This document shows positions 52,775 through 64,000 of a stretch of 64,000 nucleotides of DNA, one piece after another. The notes under the pieces were generated by a model, which saw only the letters and a program-made list of their open reading frames with translations, had not been told where the DNA came from and did not search any database. The stretch covers positions 86,555-150,554 of the forward strand of contig NZ_VUNA01000004.1 in assembly GCF_009695905.1 (NCBI RefSeq), in the 5' to 3' direction. The translations under genes and the position numbers were made by a program. Each line of letters starts with the position of its first letter. The first letter of the stretch is position 1. The stretch comes from Mogibacterium kristiansenii (GTDB taxonomy: Bacteria; Bacillota; Clostridia; Peptostreptococcales; Anaerovoracaceae).

Positions 52775-55700
52775 ATGCCAAGACCTGTAAAAGTTGGTAG
52801 GAAAGAACGCATGACCTTTGCCAAGATCAATGAAGTTTGCGAGATGCCGAACCTCATTGACGTGCAGACACAGTCCTATAAATGGTTTGTGGAAGAAGGT
52901 CTGTCAGAGGTTCTGGAGGACGTTTCCCCAATCCGGGATACAACGAATACCCTCAGTCTCGAGTTCGCCGACTACCATTTTTCCGAAGAAACCAAATATA
53001 GTCAGGAAGAATGTAAAGAACGGGAGACCACGTATGCAACATCTCTTACGGTAAAGGTACGGCTGATTAACCGCGAGACCGGTGAGATTAAAGAGCAGGA
53101 TGTCTTCATGGGCGAGTTTCCTCTGATGACAGAAAAGGGCACATTCATCTACAACGGTGCAGAGAGAGCCATCGTCACACAGCTGGTTCGTTCTCCGGGA
53201 CCGTATTTTGAAGTATTAGTGGACAAGTCCAATCAGAATCTGTTCTCTTCTACGATTATTCCGAACCGTGGTGCATGGTTGGAGTATGAAACGGATTCTG
53301 CTGGCATCATATATGTAAGAGTAGACCGAACAAGAAAATTACCGATTACCGCCTTCCTGAGAGCATTGGGTCTGGATTCCAACCAGGATATTCTGGACAC
53401 CTTTGGCGATGACGACAGACTGATTCGTACGCTGGAGAAGGATAACACCAAGAACAGCGATGAAGGCGTGAAGGAAATATATAGAAGATTAAGACCGGGA
53501 GATCCGCCAACCGTTGAGAATGCGCGTTCCATGCTGAACTCCCTTCTCTTCGATGCGAGACGCTACGATTTGGCGAAAGTCGGAAGATATAAATACAACA
53601 AGAAGCTGGGAATTCACAACAGACTGGTGAACTCCTATGCGGCAGAGGATATCATCGATCCAAACACCGGAGAAATCCTGGTGGAAAAGGATGGATTTAT
53701 TTCCCGTGCAAAGGCATATGAAATCGAGAATGCCGGTGTACTGAGCGCACTGATCCGCAGCAAGAACGAGAATGATGATTCTGTCGCTAAGGTTATCGGA
53801 AACCAGTTCGTGGATCCGACCGGATACGTGGACATCGACCTGGCACCGTACAAGCTGTCTGAGCTGGTTTACTATCCGGTGCTGAAGGATATCATTGACA
53901 ATGCGGAGACCGAGGATGATCTGAAGGCGGCAATTGCCAGCCGGAAGCACGAGCTTTCTCCGAAGCATATCATCCTTGCGGACATCATCGCATCCATCAG
54001 CTACCTGCTGAACTTGAACTACGGACTGGGTGAAGTGGACGATATCGACCACCTGGGCAACCGTCGTCTGAAGACCGTGGGTGAATTGCTTCAGAACCAG
54101 TTCCGTATCGGATTCTCCAGAATGGAACGTTCTGTACGGGAACGCATGACCAACGAAAATGCTACACCGCAGCAGCTGATTAACATCCGTCCGGTAACCG
54201 CAGCGGTAAGAGAGTTCTTCGGAAGTTCTCAGCTGTCTCAGTTCATGGACCAGAACAACCCGCTGGCAGAGCTGACTCATAAGAGAAGACTTTCCGCACT
54301 GGGACCGGGTGGTCTGTCCAGAGAAAGAGCCGGAATGGAAGTTCGAGACGTACATTATTCTCACTACGGAAGAATGTGCCCAATCGAGACTCCGGAAGGT
54401 CCGAACATCGGCTTGATTGGTTCCCTGACGACTTATGCAATCATTAACGAATATGGTTTTATCGAAACACCGTATCGTAAGGTAGATAAAGAAACCGGCA
54501 TCGTTACCAAGACAGTGGAATATCTGTCCGCAGACGATGAGGAACTGATGGTTGTGGCTCAGGCCAACGAACCGTTGGATGAAGACGGAAGATTCCTGAA
54601 CAAGAAGGTTGCCGTTCGAGGCGTCAAGGGTGAAGTAACCATGGCGATGCGGGGCGAAGTGGACTACATGGACGTATCACCGAAGCAGGTAGTGTCCGTA
54701 TCCACTGCAATGATTCCGTTCCTGGAAAACGACGATGCGAACCGTGCACTGATGGGTTGTAACATGCAGCGTCAGGCAGTTCCGCTGCTTGTGACTCAGG
54801 CTCCGTATGTCGGAACCGGTATCGAGTACAAGGCCGCTTGTGACTCCGGCGCAGTTGTTCTGGCTAAAAACACCGGAACGGTTGAATTCGTGGATGCGAA
54901 GACCATCCGGATTCGCCGGGACGAGGATAACGGCGTAGACAACTACAAGCTGCTGAAGTTCAAGCGTTCCAACCAGGGTACCTGCATTAATCAGAGACCG
55001 ATTGTTTCCTTTGGAGAACACATCGAAGCCGGCGAGGTAATCGCCGACGGTCCGTCCACCAATCTGGGTGAGATTTCTCTGGGCAAGAACCTGTTGATTG
55101 GATACATGACCTGGGAAGGTTACAACTACGAGGATGCGATTATCCTGAACGAGCGCCTGCTCATGGATGATGTGCTCACCTCGATCCATATTGAGAAATA
55201 CGAGTGCGAAGCGAGAGAGACCAAGCTGGGTGCGGAAGAAATCACCCGGGATATCCCGAACGTCAGCGAAGATATGCTGAAGGAGCTGGATGAAGAAGGT
55301 ATCATTCGCGTAGGTGCCAGCGTAAAATCCTCCGACATTCTGGTGGGAAAACTGACGCCGAAGAGCGAAACCGATCTCACCGCAGAAGTTCGGATGCTCC
55401 GTGCTATTTTTGGAGAGAAATCCAAAGAAGTAAGAGATACATCGCTGAGAGTTCCTCACGGTGAAGCCGGTATCGTCGTAGACGTGCAGGTATTCAGCAG
55501 AGAGAACGGAGACAGCGAGCTGCCGCCGGGTGTAAACAAGGTGGTACGTGTCTACATTGCGACAAAAAGAAAGATTAACGTGGGCGATAAGATGTCCGGA
55601 CGTCACGGTAACAAGGGTGTCATCTCCCGGATTTTGCCGGAAGAGGATATGCCGTTCAAGGATGATGGCGAGACCCTGCAGGTCATGCTGAATCCGTTGG

Positions 55701-56608
55701 GCGTACCTTCCCGAATGAACGTCGGACAGGTATTGGAAGTTCACCTGGGACTGGCTGCAAAGACCAAGGGTTGGTATATCGCGACACCTGTATTCGACGG
55801 TGCACACGAGAGCGATGTCGTTCAGCTGCTGGACGAATGCGGATATTCCAAGACCGGTAAGCTGCCGCTGAGAGACGGACGTACCGGTGAATACTTCGAC
55901 CACAACATAACGGTGGGCTACATGTACATGCTGAAGCTGCACCATCTGGTAGATGATAAGATCCATGCGAGAAGTACGGGTCCGTACTCTCTGGTAACAC
56001 AGCAGCCATTGGGCGGTAAAGCTCAGTTCGGCGGACAGCGTTTCGGAGAGATGGAAGTATGGGCACTGGAAGCATACGGTGCCGCTTACACATTGCAGGA
56101 AATCCTCACCGTGAAGTCCGATGATATCATCGGTCGTGTAAAGACCTACGAAGCGATCGTCAAGGGCGAGAACATTCCGGAACCGGGAATTCCGGAATCC
56201 TTCAAGGTATTGATTAAGGAGCTCCAGGCTCTGGCACTGGATGTTCGCGCGATGACCGGTGACAATAAGGAAATCAAGCTGAAGAATACATCTGAATACG
56301 ATGATCCGGCAACGGTAGACAGCATGCTGAAGCAGGCAGACCGGAAGTCGGAAGCAGAACACGAACGGGAAGAGCGCAAGTGGGAAAGAATGAGAATGGA
56401 AGAGGAATCGGACGACGCATTCGGCCTGCAGGACCCGGACGATGAAGAGATGGATGATGATGCTTTTGCGGCAGAAGCGGAAGCACAGGCAGCTGCCGGA
56501 ATCGAGGCAGAGGCAGACGACTCGTTCGAGGATGACGATGACATGTCGGATAACAGCGACATCAGCAGTCTTCTCGGAAATGATGACGAGGCCGGTTACG
56601 AGGTTTAA
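52775..56608 (+). CDS. rpoB: RNA polymerase beta subunit
   Basis: A 1277-residue beta subunit. The rifampicin region reads [39 protein letters not shown] and is like susceptible E. coli. Catalytic-core segments such as [19 protein letters not shown] and [13 protein letters not shown] are present. The C-terminus has an acidic extension ([20 protein letters not shown] and similar), seen in many clostridia. AAGGAG before the ATG. Confidence 0.97.
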   Translation: MPRPVKVGRKERMTFAKINEVCEMPNLIDVQTQSYKWFVEEGLSEVLEDVSPIRDTTNTLSLEFADYHFSEETKYSQEECKERETTYATSLTVKVRLINRETGEIKEQDVFMGEFPLMTEKGTFIYNGAERAIVTQLVRSPGPYFEVLVDKSNQNLFSSTIIPNRGAWLEYETDSAGIIYVRVDRTRKLPITAFLRALGLDSNQDILDTFGDDDRLIRTLEKDNTKNSDEGVKEIYRRLRPGDPPTVENARSMLNSLLFDARRYDLAKVGRYKYNKKLGIHNRLVNSYAAEDIIDPNTGEILVEKDGFISRAKAYEIENAGVLSALIRSKNENDDSVAKVIGNQFVDPTGYVDIDLAPYKLSELVYYPVLKDIIDNAETEDDLKAAIASRKHELSPKHIILADIIASISYLLNLNYGLGEVDDIDHLGNRRLKTVGELLQNQFRIGFSRMERSVRERMTNENATPQQLINIRPVTAAVREFFGSSQLSQFMDQNNPLAELTHKRRLSALGPGGLSRERAGMEVRDVHYSHYGRMCPIETPEGPNIGLIGSLTTYAIINEYGFIETPYRKVDKETGIVTKTVEYLSADDEELMVVAQANEPLDEDGRFLNKKVAVRGVKGEVTMAMRGEVDYMDVSPKQVVSVSTAMIPFLENDDANRALMGCNMQRQAVPLLVTQAPYVGTGIEYKAACDSGAVVLAKNTGTVEFVDAKTIRIRRDEDNGVDNYKLLKFKRSNQGTCINQRPIVSFGEHIEAGEVIADGPSTNLGEISLGKNLLIGYMTWEGYNYEDAIILNERLLMDDVLTSIHIEKYECEARETKLGAEEITRDIPNVSEDMLKELDEEGIIRVGASVKSSDILVGKLTPKSETDLTAEVRMLRAIFGEKSKEVRDTSLRVPHGEAGIVVDVQVFSRENGDSELPPGVNKVVRVYIATKRKINVGDKMSGRHGNKGVISRILPEEDMPFKDDGETLQVMLNPLGVPSRMNVGQVLEVHLGLAAKTKGWYIATPVFDGAHESDVVQLLDECGYSKTGKLPLRDGRTGEYFDHNITVGYMYMLKLHHLVDDKIHARSTGPYSLVTQQPLGGKAQFGGQRFGEMEVWALEAYGAAYTLQEILTVKSDDIIGRVKTYEAIVKGENIPEPGIPESFKVLIKELQALALDVRAMTGDNKEIKLKNTSEYDDPATVDSMLKQADRKSEAEHEREERKWERMRMEEESDDAFGLQDPDDEEMDDDAFAAEAEAQAAAGIEAEADDSFEDDDDMSDNSDISSLLGNDDEAGYEV

Positions 56609-56625
56609 GAGGTAAGGGAGGAAAT

Positions 56626-59600
56626 ATGAATAACGAGAATAATTACGAACTTAGAAATTTTGAATCCCTGCAGATCAAACTGGCATCCACAGAGAAAATG
56701 AAGGAATGGTCTTACGGCGAGGTTACCAAGCCGGAGACCATCAACTACAGAACCCTGAAGCCGGAAAGAGACGGACTGTTCTGCGAAAGAATTTTTGGAC
56801 CGACCAAGGACTGGACCTGCAGCTGCGGTAAGTTCAACAAAATCCGTTTCAAAGGACAGATTTGTCCGAGCTGCGGCGTTGAGGTTACAAAATCCAAGGT
56901 TCGTAGAGAGAGAATGGGACATATCGAGCTGGTTGCGCCGGTGTCCCACATCTGGTACTTCAAGGGAATCCCGTCCAGAATCGGTCTGGTTCTGGACATT
57001 ACCCCGAAGAATCTGGAGAGAGTGCTCTACTTTGCTTCCTATATCGTAACGGATCCGGGAGATACTCCGTTTGAATACAAGCAGATTATCGAGGAAACCC
57101 AGTACAATGAGGCAAGAGAAATCTACGGCAAGAATTTTAAGGCAGCAATGGGTGCGGAGGCAATCAAGCAGCTGCTGATGGATATCGACGTAGATGAGCT
57201 GGCCGAGGAGCTTCGGGAACAGCTCACGAAGGCGTCCGGTCAGAAGCGGATTCGTCTGGTGAAAAGACTGGAAGTTATCGAGGCCTTCAAACAGTCCGGC
57301 AATAGACCGGAGTGGATGATTCTGGACGTTGTTCCGGTAATTCCGCCGGACCTCCGTCCGATGGTACAGTTGGAAGGCGGACGTTTCGCAACTTCCGACC
57401 TGAACGACCTGTACCGCCGGGTAATCAACAGAAACAACAGACTGAAGAAGCTGTTGGAGCTGGGTGCCCCGGACATTATCGTTCGAAACGAGAAGAGAAT
57501 GCTGCAGGAATCTGTAGACTCTCTGATTGACAACGGCAGAAGAGGTAGACCGGTAACAGGCGTTGCCGGAAGAGCGCTGAAATCTCTGTCGGATATGCTC
57601 AAGGGTAAGCAGGGACGTTTCCGTCAGAACCTGCTGGGCAAGCGTGTTGACTATTCCGGCCGTTCCGTAATCGTTGTCGGCCCGGGACTGAAGTTCTATC
57701 AATGCGGTCTGCCAAAGACCATGGCGCTGGAACTGTTCAAGCCGTTCATCATGAAGGAACTGGTGGCACAGGAGAAGGCACACAACATCAAGAGCGCAAA
57801 GACCATGGTAGAGAAGATGAAGCCGGAAGTCTGGGATGTCCTGGACTACGTGATCAAGGATCATCCGGTTCTTCTGAACCGTGCCCCGACACTGCACAGA
57901 CTGGGAATTCAGGCATTCGAGCCGGTACTGGTAGAAGGTAAAGCCATTAAGCTGCACCCGCTGGTTTGTACCGCGTTCAACGCCGACTTCGACGGAGACC
58001 AGATGGCGGTTCACGTACCGCTGTCCGTAGAAGCTCAGGCAGAAGCCCGATTCCTGATGCTGTCCGTGAACAACATCCTGGCACCAAAGGATGGTTCTCC
58101 AATTACCATCCCGACACAGGATATGATTCTGGGAAGCTATTACCTGACTCACCCGGGTACCGAAGAGAGAAACCTGGACAACGAGAAGGGCGACGGAAAG
58201 TGCTTCACGGATATGGACGAGATGATGATGGCATATCAAAACGGCACCATTGGCATTCATGCGAAGGTCAAGGTACGGATGAAAGCATATCCGGAAGATC
58301 CGGGCAAGCTGGTAGAATCCACCGTTGGCCGATTCATCTTCAACCAGGGCCTGCCGCAGGATATGGGTTTTGTCGACCGTGAGAAGGATCCGTATTCACT
58401 GGAAGTAGACTTCCTGTGTGGAAAGAAACAGCTGGGTACGATTATCGACAAATGCTTCAAGAAGCACGGAAATACAGAGACCGTTCTGATGCTGGACTAC
58501 GTGAAGAGCATTGGCTATCACTACTCCACCATCGGTGCAGTAACCATTTCCATCTCCGACATGGAAATTCCGGAAGAGAAGGCAGAAATCGTTGCTGCAG
58601 CAGAGCGTGACGTAGATAAATTCGAAACCTACTACAGACGTGGACTGATGTCCGACCGTGAGAGATATGACCGTGTTATCAGCGTATGGAGAGAGGCAAC
58701 CGGAAAGGTAGCGGACGCCCTGATGGAATCCTTGGGATCCTTGAACAACCTGTTCATCATGGCCAACTCCGGAGCCAGAGGTAACAAGAGCCAGATCAGT
58801 CAGGTCGGCGGAATGCGTGGACTGATGGCCAACGCTGCCGGACATACGGTAGAGATTCCAATCAAGTCCAACTTCCGTGAAGGTCTGTCCATACTGGAGT
58901 ACTTCATTTCATCCAACGGTGCGCGTAAGGGTCTGACGGATACTGCGTTGCGTACGGCCGATTCCGGATACCTGACCCGTCGTCTGGTAGATATTTCCCA
59001 CAGCGTTATCGTAAACGACTGGGATTGCGGTTCTACCGAAGGCGTAGAGGTTCAGGCATTCAAGGATGGCAAGGACGTCATCGAGCCGCTGAACCAGCGT
59101 ATTGCAGGACGCTTCGCGGCGGAGGATATCGCAGATCCGACGACCGGTGAAGTTCTGGTAAAAAGAAATGACGAGATTTCCGATGCGATGGCAGAGCATA
59201 TCGAAGCAATCGGTATCGAAACCGTCAAGATCCGTTCCGTAATGACCTGCCGTGCGGAGAGAGGTGTCTGCGTAAAGTGCTACGGCAGAAACTTGGCAAC
59301 GGGAACTCGGGTACTTCCGGGTGAAGCAGTTGGTATTATCGCCGCACAGTCCATCGGAGAACCGGGTACTCAGCTGACCATGAGAACGTTCCATACCGGT
59401 GGTGTCGCAGGAAGCGATATCACGCAGGGTCTTCCGAGAGTCGAGGAGCTGTTCGAAGCTAGAAAGCCAAAGGGTCTTGCGGAAATCTGTGAGGCAGACG
59501 GCGTAGTGGAAAGCATCGCGCTCCGAGATGACAACAAGACTGAGGTCATCGTTCGCGAGGAAGGCGGAAATCGAGAATACATCATCCCATACGGTGCACG

Positions 59601-60264
59601 TTTGCTGGTTAGCGAGGGCGATGAAGTCCATGCCGGTCACCAGCTCACCAAGGGACCGCTGGATCCGAAGGATATCATGAGAATTCTGGGGGTATCCGGA
59701 GTATACGAATATCTTCTGTCCGAGGTACAGAGAGTATACAGACAGCAGGGTGTAGATATCAACGATAAGCACATCGAAGTTATCGTAAGCCAGATGCTGT
59801 CCAAGTACAAGATTGAGAAGTCCGGTGACACCGACTTGCTGCCGGGCGGAATGTACAGCCGCTTCGAACTGGAGAAGGCCAACGAGGCTGCGGCAGAGAA
59901 AGACGGAGAACCGGCAACGGCAGAACGTCAGCTGCTGGGTATCACTAAGGCAGCGCTGGCAACCAACTCCTTCCTGTCTGCGGCATCCTTCCAGGAGACC
60001 ACACGTGTCCTGACCGATGCAGCGGTAAAGGGAAAGACCGACCACCTGAGAGGTCTGAAGGAGAACGTTATGATCGGAAAGCTCATTCCGGCAGGTACCG
60101 GCATGAAACAGTATCGTAACATCGAGGTAGACTACGGAGAAAACGAACCTTTAATGAGAAGCTCCTACGAAGAAAACGAAGAAGGAAATGCTTCCGAAAC
60201 CGTTTCCGACAAGAGTGGGAAGATGGAAGGTTTAAATGAGGATCTGGAAAGTCTCGCAAATTAA
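56626..60264 (+). CDS. rpoC: RNA polymerase beta-prime subunit
   Basis: A 1212-residue beta-prime with the zinc finger (CSCGKF...CPSCGVE), catalytic [29 protein letters not shown] and [20 protein letters not shown]. It follows rpoB by 17 nt. Confidence 0.97.
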   Translation: MNNENNYELRNFESLQIKLASTEKMKEWSYGEVTKPETINYRTLKPERDGLFCERIFGPTKDWTCSCGKFNKIRFKGQICPSCGVEVTKSKVRRERMGHIELVAPVSHIWYFKGIPSRIGLVLDITPKNLERVLYFASYIVTDPGDTPFEYKQIIEETQYNEAREIYGKNFKAAMGAEAIKQLLMDIDVDELAEELREQLTKASGQKRIRLVKRLEVIEAFKQSGNRPEWMILDVVPVIPPDLRPMVQLEGGRFATSDLNDLYRRVINRNNRLKKLLELGAPDIIVRNEKRMLQESVDSLIDNGRRGRPVTGVAGRALKSLSDMLKGKQGRFRQNLLGKRVDYSGRSVIVVGPGLKFYQCGLPKTMALELFKPFIMKELVAQEKAHNIKSAKTMVEKMKPEVWDVLDYVIKDHPVLLNRAPTLHRLGIQAFEPVLVEGKAIKLHPLVCTAFNADFDGDQMAVHVPLSVEAQAEARFLMLSVNNILAPKDGSPITIPTQDMILGSYYLTHPGTEERNLDNEKGDGKCFTDMDEMMMAYQNGTIGIHAKVKVRMKAYPEDPGKLVESTVGRFIFNQGLPQDMGFVDREKDPYSLEVDFLCGKKQLGTIIDKCFKKHGNTETVLMLDYVKSIGYHYSTIGAVTISISDMEIPEEKAEIVAAAERDVDKFETYYRRGLMSDRERYDRVISVWREATGKVADALMESLGSLNNLFIMANSGARGNKSQISQVGGMRGLMANAAGHTVEIPIKSNFREGLSILEYFISSNGARKGLTDTALRTADSGYLTRRLVDISHSVIVNDWDCGSTEGVEVQAFKDGKDVIEPLNQRIAGRFAAEDIADPTTGEVLVKRNDEISDAMAEHIEAIGIETVKIRSVMTCRAERGVCVKCYGRNLATGTRVLPGEAVGIIAAQSIGEPGTQLTMRTFHTGGVAGSDITQGLPRVEELFEARKPKGLAEICEADGVVESIALRDDNKTEVIVREEGGNREYIIPYGARLLVSEGDEVHAGHQLTKGPLDPKDIMRILGVSGVYEYLLSEVQRVYRQQGVDINDKHIEVIVSQMLSKYKIEKSGDTDLLPGGMYSRFELEKANEAAAEKDGEPATAERQLLGITKAALATNSFLSAASFQETTRVLTDAAVKGKTDHLRGLKENVMIGKLIPAGTGMKQYRNIEVDYGENEPLMRSSYEENEEGNASETVSDKSGKMEGLNEDLESLAN

Positions 60265-60274
60265 TAATTTAGCA

Positions 60275-60304
60275 TTGACAAAATATCAGCATTGCTGATA
60301 TAAT
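60275..60304 (+). promoter_or_regulatory. Promoter with embedded palindrome for rpsL operon
   Basis: TTGACA (60275-60280), 18 nt, TATAAT (60299-60304). The spacer and -10 edge contain a perfect palindrome, ATATCAGCA-T-TGCTGATAT (60283-60301), an operator-like arrangement. Confidence 0.8.
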
Positions 60305-60322
60305 CATCAATGTTCGTTATCA

Positions 60323-60352
60323 CTGAAAGACCTGGCGCACCAGGTCTTTCAG
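60323..60352 (+). terminator. 13-bp leader hairpin before rpsL
   Basis: CTGAAAGACCTGG, loop CGCA, CCAGGTCTTTCAG, then TTTGATTT. It is just after the promoter and may attenuate the operon, or end transcripts from rpoC. Confidence 0.75.
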
Positions 60353-60420
60353 TTTGATTTACGATAAATGCTGCAGCCTATCGCTGCGGTGGCATAAATT
60401 CTAGAGGAAAGGAGACAATA

Positions 60421-60837
60421 ATGCCTACTATTAACCAATTAGTTCGTCAGGGTAGAACCAGCTCGGTAAAGAAGTCTAATGCACCTGCGCTCGGTAAGAA
60501 CATGAACACACTGAAGAAGAGTCTTACCAACGTTAACTCACCACAGAAGAGAGGCGTGTGCGTAGCGGTTAAGACTGTTACTCCTAAGAAGCCAAATTCA
60601 GCTCTGAGAAAAGTTGCAAGAGTTCGTTTGACTAACGGAATCGAAGTTACCGCTTACATTCCGGGTATCGGCCACAATCTGCAGGAGCACTCCGTTGTTC
60701 TGATCAGAGGCGGAAGAGTTAAGGACCTCCCGGGTGTTAGATATCACATCGTAAGAGGTACCCTGGATACAGCTGGCGTATCCGACCGTGGTCAGGCGCG
60801 TTCCAAGTATGGAGCAAAGAGACCTAAGAAGAAGTAG
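60421..60837 (+). CDS. rpsL: Ribosomal protein S12
   Basis: A 138-residue S12. [20 protein letters not shown] carries the streptomycin-region lysines in the wild-type form. The L7Ae-like gene seen before rpsL in Bacillus is absent. AAAGGAG before the ATG. Confidence 0.97.
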   Translation: MPTINQLVRQGRTSSVKKSNAPALGKNMNTLKKSLTNVNSPQKRGVCVAVKTVTPKKPNSALRKVARVRLTNGIEVTAYIPGIGHNLQEHSVVLIRGGRVKDLPGVRYHIVRGTLDTAGVSDRGQARSKYGAKRPKKK

Positions 60838-60937
60838 TTGATTCGGGATATTGTCTTAATATTGTAATATATTAAGGCGCCGCGGCCGGCGTTAGAAGTT
60901 CGGTCGAGTACCCCGTGGTAACAAGGAGGGAAGAGAA

Positions 60938-61408
60938 GTGCCAAGAAAAGGTAACACACCAAAGAGAGATGTACTTCCAGATCCAGTATACGGTAGTGTC
61001 GTAGTTGCAAAGCTCATCAACAGCATCATGCTGGATGGTAAGAAGGGCGTTGCTCAGAGCATCGTATATGATGCTTTCGACCAGATTCAGGAAGCTACCG
61101 GCAATGAACCACTGGAAGTATTTGAAGAGGCAATGAACAACATCATGCCGAAACTGGAAGTTAAAGCAAGAAGAATCGGTGGTGCGAACTACCAGGTTCC
61201 GATTGAAGTAAGACCAGAAAGACGTCAGACTCTGGCTCTGCGTTGGCTCACTCTGTACACAAGAAACAGAGGAGAGAAGACCATGGCAGAGAGACTGGCA
61301 AAAGAGCTCATCGATGCGTCCAACAATACAGGTGCGTCTGTAAAGAAGAAGGAAGATACGCATAAGATGGCTGAGGCAAACAAGGCGTTTGCACACTTCA
61401 GATGGTAA
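60938..61408 (+). CDS. rpsG: Ribosomal protein S7
   Basis: A 156-residue S7 with [19 protein letters not shown] and the [19 protein letters not shown] motif. It starts at GTG (60938) after AAGGAGGG. Confidence 0.95.
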   Translation: MPRKGNTPKRDVLPDPVYGSVVVAKLINSIMLDGKKGVAQSIVYDAFDQIQEATGNEPLEVFEEAMNNIMPKLEVKARRIGGANYQVPIEVRPERRQTLALRWLTLYTRNRGEKTMAERLAKELIDASNNTGASVKKKEDTHKMAEANKAFAHFRW

Positions 61409-61456
61409 TCTGAAAGAAACAGAAAGAGAAAACGAGTATTATAGAGAGGAGATAGA

Positions 61457-63523
61457 ATGCCAAGAGAATTTTCTTTGGAGAAAACAAGAAACGTTGGTAT
61501 CATGGCTCATATCGATGCCGGTAAGACCACAACGACAGAACGTATTCTGTTTTACACAGGAAAAACGCACAAGATCGGTGAAACACACGATGGTGCAGCT
61601 ACCATGGACTACATGGCCCAGGAGCAGGAACGTGGTATTACCATCACCTCTGCGGCTACTACCGCTCAGTGGAAAGACACTCGTATCAATATTATCGACA
61701 CCCCGGGACACGTGGACTTTACCGTTGAGGTAGAGAGATCTCTTCGTGTGCTGGACGGTGCGGTAATGGTACTCAGTGCGAAAGAGGGTGTAGAGCCTCA
61801 GTCAGAAACAGTTTGGAGACAGGCTGAGAAGTATAACGTACCGAGAATGATCTTCGTTAACAAGATGGACGTTCTGGGTGCGGATTTCTTCCACGTTCTC
61901 GACACAATTCATGATAGATTAAGAGCGAATGCCGTTCCGGTTCAGATGCCAATCGGTGCAGAGAACCAGTTCGTAGGTATCATCGACCTGATCACCATGA
62001 AGGCAGAGGTATATGACAGAGACGTTCTTGGAACCGAATTTGATATCGTAGATATTCCGGAAGACATGCTGGAAGAGGCTCAGGTATGGCACGATAAGCT
62101 GGTTGAGTCTGTTGCAGAGTGCGACGAGGAACTCATGATGAAGTATCTTGAGGGTGAAGAAATCACCATCGACGAGATCAAGACCACAATCCGTAAAGAG
62201 ACACTGAAGGGCGAGATGTTCCCGATGTTCTGCGGATCTGCATACAAGAACAAGGGTATTCAGATGATGCTGGACGGTATCGTAGATTACATGCCATCCC
62301 CACTGGACATTCCGGCTATCAAGGGTATTGACCCGGATACCGGAGAAGAGGATGAAAGACACTCCAGCGATAAGGCTCCGTTTGCCGCACTTGCATTCAA
62401 GATTATTGCTGACCCGTTTGTTGGTAAGCTGGCATTCTTCCGTGTATACTCCGGAACTCTGAAGGCAGGTTCCTACGTATACAACGCAACCAAGGGCAAG
62501 AAGGAGAGAATCGGCCGTATCATGCAGATGCATGCGAACCACAGACAGGAAATCGAGATGGTATACTCCGGTGACCTGGCTGCCGCTGTTGGTCTGAAGC
62601 AGACCACCACCGGTGATACTCTGTGTGACGAGGATCATCCGATCATTCTGGAATCCATGGAATTCCCGGATCCGGTAATCGAGATCGCCATTGAGCCGAA
62701 GACCAAGGCAGGTCAGGAAAAGATGGGTATTGCTCTGGCAAAGCTGGCAGAAGAAGACCCAACCTTCAAGACCTACACCAACGCCGATACCGGTCAGACC
62801 ATCATCGCCGGCATGGGTGAGCTTCACCTGGAAATCATCGTCGACAGACTGCTGAGAGAGTTCAAGGTAGAAGCAAACGTTGGTAAGCCTCAGGTATCCT
62901 ACAAGGAGACCATCACCAAGGAAGTGGACGAGGATTACAAGCACAAGAAACAGACCGGTGGTTCCGGACAGTACGGACACGTTCGTTTCAAGATGTATCC
63001 GAGAGAAGCCGGTTCCGGATTCGAATTCAAGAACTCCATCGTGGGTGGTGCGATTCCGAAGGAATACATCCCGAAGATCGAGGAAGGATTCGTCAGCGCA
63101 ATGGAAACCGGTCCGGTTGCAGGCTATCAGATGGTAGACATCGGTATCGAGCTGTATGACGGTTCTTACCACGAAGTCGACTCTTCTGAGATGGCCTTCA
63201 AGATTGCAGCAACCATGGGATTCAAGGATGCCTGCAAGAAGGCAGCACCGGTTCTTCTGGAGCCGATTTTCAAGGTTGAGGTAACCGTTCCGGAGAACAA
63301 CATGGGTGACATCATCGGTGATATCAGTTCCAGAAGAGGAAGAATCGAAGGATCTGACATCAGAGGCGGTGCCGCAATCGTACGTGGATTCGTTCCGCTG
63401 TCCGAGATGTTCGGTTACGCTACCGACCTGCGTTCCAAGACACAGGGCAGAGGTACCTATGTAATGCAGTTCGACCATTTCGACAAGCTCCCGGAGAGCC
63501 TGCTGGAAAAGGTAACGAAGTAG
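61457..63523 (+). CDS. fusA: Elongation factor G
   Basis: A 688-residue translocase GTPase with [33 protein letters not shown] and NKMD, and domains III-V. ATG after GAGGAGA. Confidence 0.97.
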   Translation: MPREFSLEKTRNVGIMAHIDAGKTTTTERILFYTGKTHKIGETHDGAATMDYMAQEQERGITITSAATTAQWKDTRINIIDTPGHVDFTVEVERSLRVLDGAVMVLSAKEGVEPQSETVWRQAEKYNVPRMIFVNKMDVLGADFFHVLDTIHDRLRANAVPVQMPIGAENQFVGIIDLITMKAEVYDRDVLGTEFDIVDIPEDMLEEAQVWHDKLVESVAECDEELMMKYLEGEEITIDEIKTTIRKETLKGEMFPMFCGSAYKNKGIQMMLDGIVDYMPSPLDIPAIKGIDPDTGEEDERHSSDKAPFAALAFKIIADPFVGKLAFFRVYSGTLKAGSYVYNATKGKKERIGRIMQMHANHRQEIEMVYSGDLAAAVGLKQTTTGDTLCDEDHPIILESMEFPDPVIEIAIEPKTKAGQEKMGIALAKLAEEDPTFKTYTNADTGQTIIAGMGELHLEIIVDRLLREFKVEANVGKPQVSYKETITKEVDEDYKHKKQTGGSGQYGHVRFKMYPREAGSGFEFKNSIVGGAIPKEYIPKIEEGFVSAMETGPVAGYQMVDIGIELYDGSYHEVDSSEMAFKIAATMGFKDACKKAAPVLLEPIFKVEVTVPENNMGDIIGDISSRRGRIEGSDIRGGAAIVRGFVPLSEMFGYATDLRSKTQGRGTYVMQFDHFDKLPESLLEKVTK

Positions 63524-63561
63524 TATAAAAAAATTATTTTTACCATATTAGGAGGAAAGAT

Positions 63562-64000
63562 ATGGCTAAGCAGAAATATGAGAGAACCAAACCGCATATT
63601 AATATCGGTACAATTGGCCACGTTGACCACGGTAAGACCACTCTGACTGCAGCAATCACTAAGACACTGCACGCAAGATACGGTCTGGGTGCTGACGTAG
63701 CATTCGACGAAATCGATAAGGCGCCGGAAGAAAAGGCAAGAGGAATCACGATTTCTTCCGCACACGTAGAGTACGAGACTCCGAACAGACACTACGCTCA
63801 CGTAGACTGCCCGGGACACGCCGACTACGTAAAGAACATGATCACCGGAGCTGCTCAGATGGATGGTGCTATCCTGGTAGTAGCTGCAACTGATGGTCCG
63901 ATGCCTCAGACAAGAGAGCACATTCTTCTGTCCAGACAGGTAGGCGTACCTTACATCATCGTATTCCTGAACAAGTGCGATATGGTTGATGACGAGGAGC
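63562..64000 (+). CDS. tuf: Elongation factor Tu, N-terminal part
   Basis: Begins [18 protein letters not shown] with the P-loop [20 protein letters not shown] and a KCD motif. The window ends in the GTPase domain, so 146 codons are visible. Preceded by AGGAGG. Confidence 0.97.
   Translation, partial: MAKQKYERTKPHINIGTIGHVDHGKTTLTAAITKTLHARYGLGADVAFDEIDKAPEEKARGITISSAHVEYETPNRHYAHVDCPGHADYVKNMITGAAQMDGAILVVAATDGPMPQTREHILLSRQVGVPYIIVFLNKCDMVDDEE

Noticed and set aside
56605..58260. 551-codon open frame antisense to rpoC
   Set aside because: Shadow of a highly conserved coding gene.

Overview
The window is 64 kb of a low-to-moderate-GC-skewed but fairly GC-balanced chromosome from a Gram-positive, anaerobic member of the Bacillota, class Clostridia. 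The evidence is the gene order cysS-mrnC-thyA-rlmB-rpmG-secE-nusG-rplKA-rplJL-rpoBC-rpsLG-fusA-tuf, strong AGGAGG ribosome-binding sites, clean sigma-A promoters, an LPXTG surface-protein remnant, a Re-citrate-synthase-type operon, PduL phosphotransacylase and the type II fatty-acid operon order fabD-fabG-fabF-fabZ. A family such as Anaerovoracaceae is plausible, but that placement is inference only. Nothing resembling a phage, plasmid, CRISPR locus or insertion sequence with a transposase was seen.

Layout. 1-3.2 kb: end of a fatty-acid synthesis operon with a MarR regulator at its 3' side. 3.3-3.8 kb: a GC-rich tandem hairpin-repeat array. 3.9-10.2 kb: methylglyoxal synthase (minus), a flavodoxin/ferredoxin protein, then a three-gene operon (Re-citrate synthase-like, aconitase, isocitrate dehydrogenase) that would make 2-oxoglutarate. 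10.3-16.3 kb: an AEC transporter, two more hairpin-repeat arrays, two adjacent G3E/CobW GTPases, a fourth array, and a broken LPXTG protein gene whose sorting signal ends at the array. 16.4-24.6 kb: an AEC/SDR/VUT operon and a divergent D-lactate-dehydrogenase operon from overlapping promoters, an Fe-S protein, a small secreted protein, a LysR regulator and PduL. 24.8-33.3 kb: tadA, a surface-anchored Ig-like protein, ispE, a GntR regulator, carA, and a carB fused end to end to a DapF-like domain. 33.3-39.3 kb (minus): ansA-radical SAM-ACT-PFL and a two-component system. 39.5-47.0 kb: carD, ispDF, proS, two chromate transporter halves, cysS, mrnC, thyA. 47-64 kb: folA, rlmB and the transcription/translation core (rpmG to tuf, which runs off the end).

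How it works together. The right third is housekeeping information processing, with its own leader regulation (an L10 leader before rplJL, a palindromic promoter before rpsL). The left two thirds is central metabolism of an anaerobe: citrate-to-2-oxoglutarate carbon flow, acetyl-phosphate and D-lactate formation, carbamoyl phosphate, isoprenoids by the MEP pathway (IspD, IspE and IspF are all here), and metal handling.

The two least ordinary things are (i) the CarB-DapF fusion, in which the epimerase-like domain keeps one catalytic cysteine position but has serine at the other, and (ii) a family of 86-96 bp tandem units, each containing a 52-55 nt hairpin whose arm sequences differ between arrays but stay complementary. 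No function for either can be proved from sequence alone.
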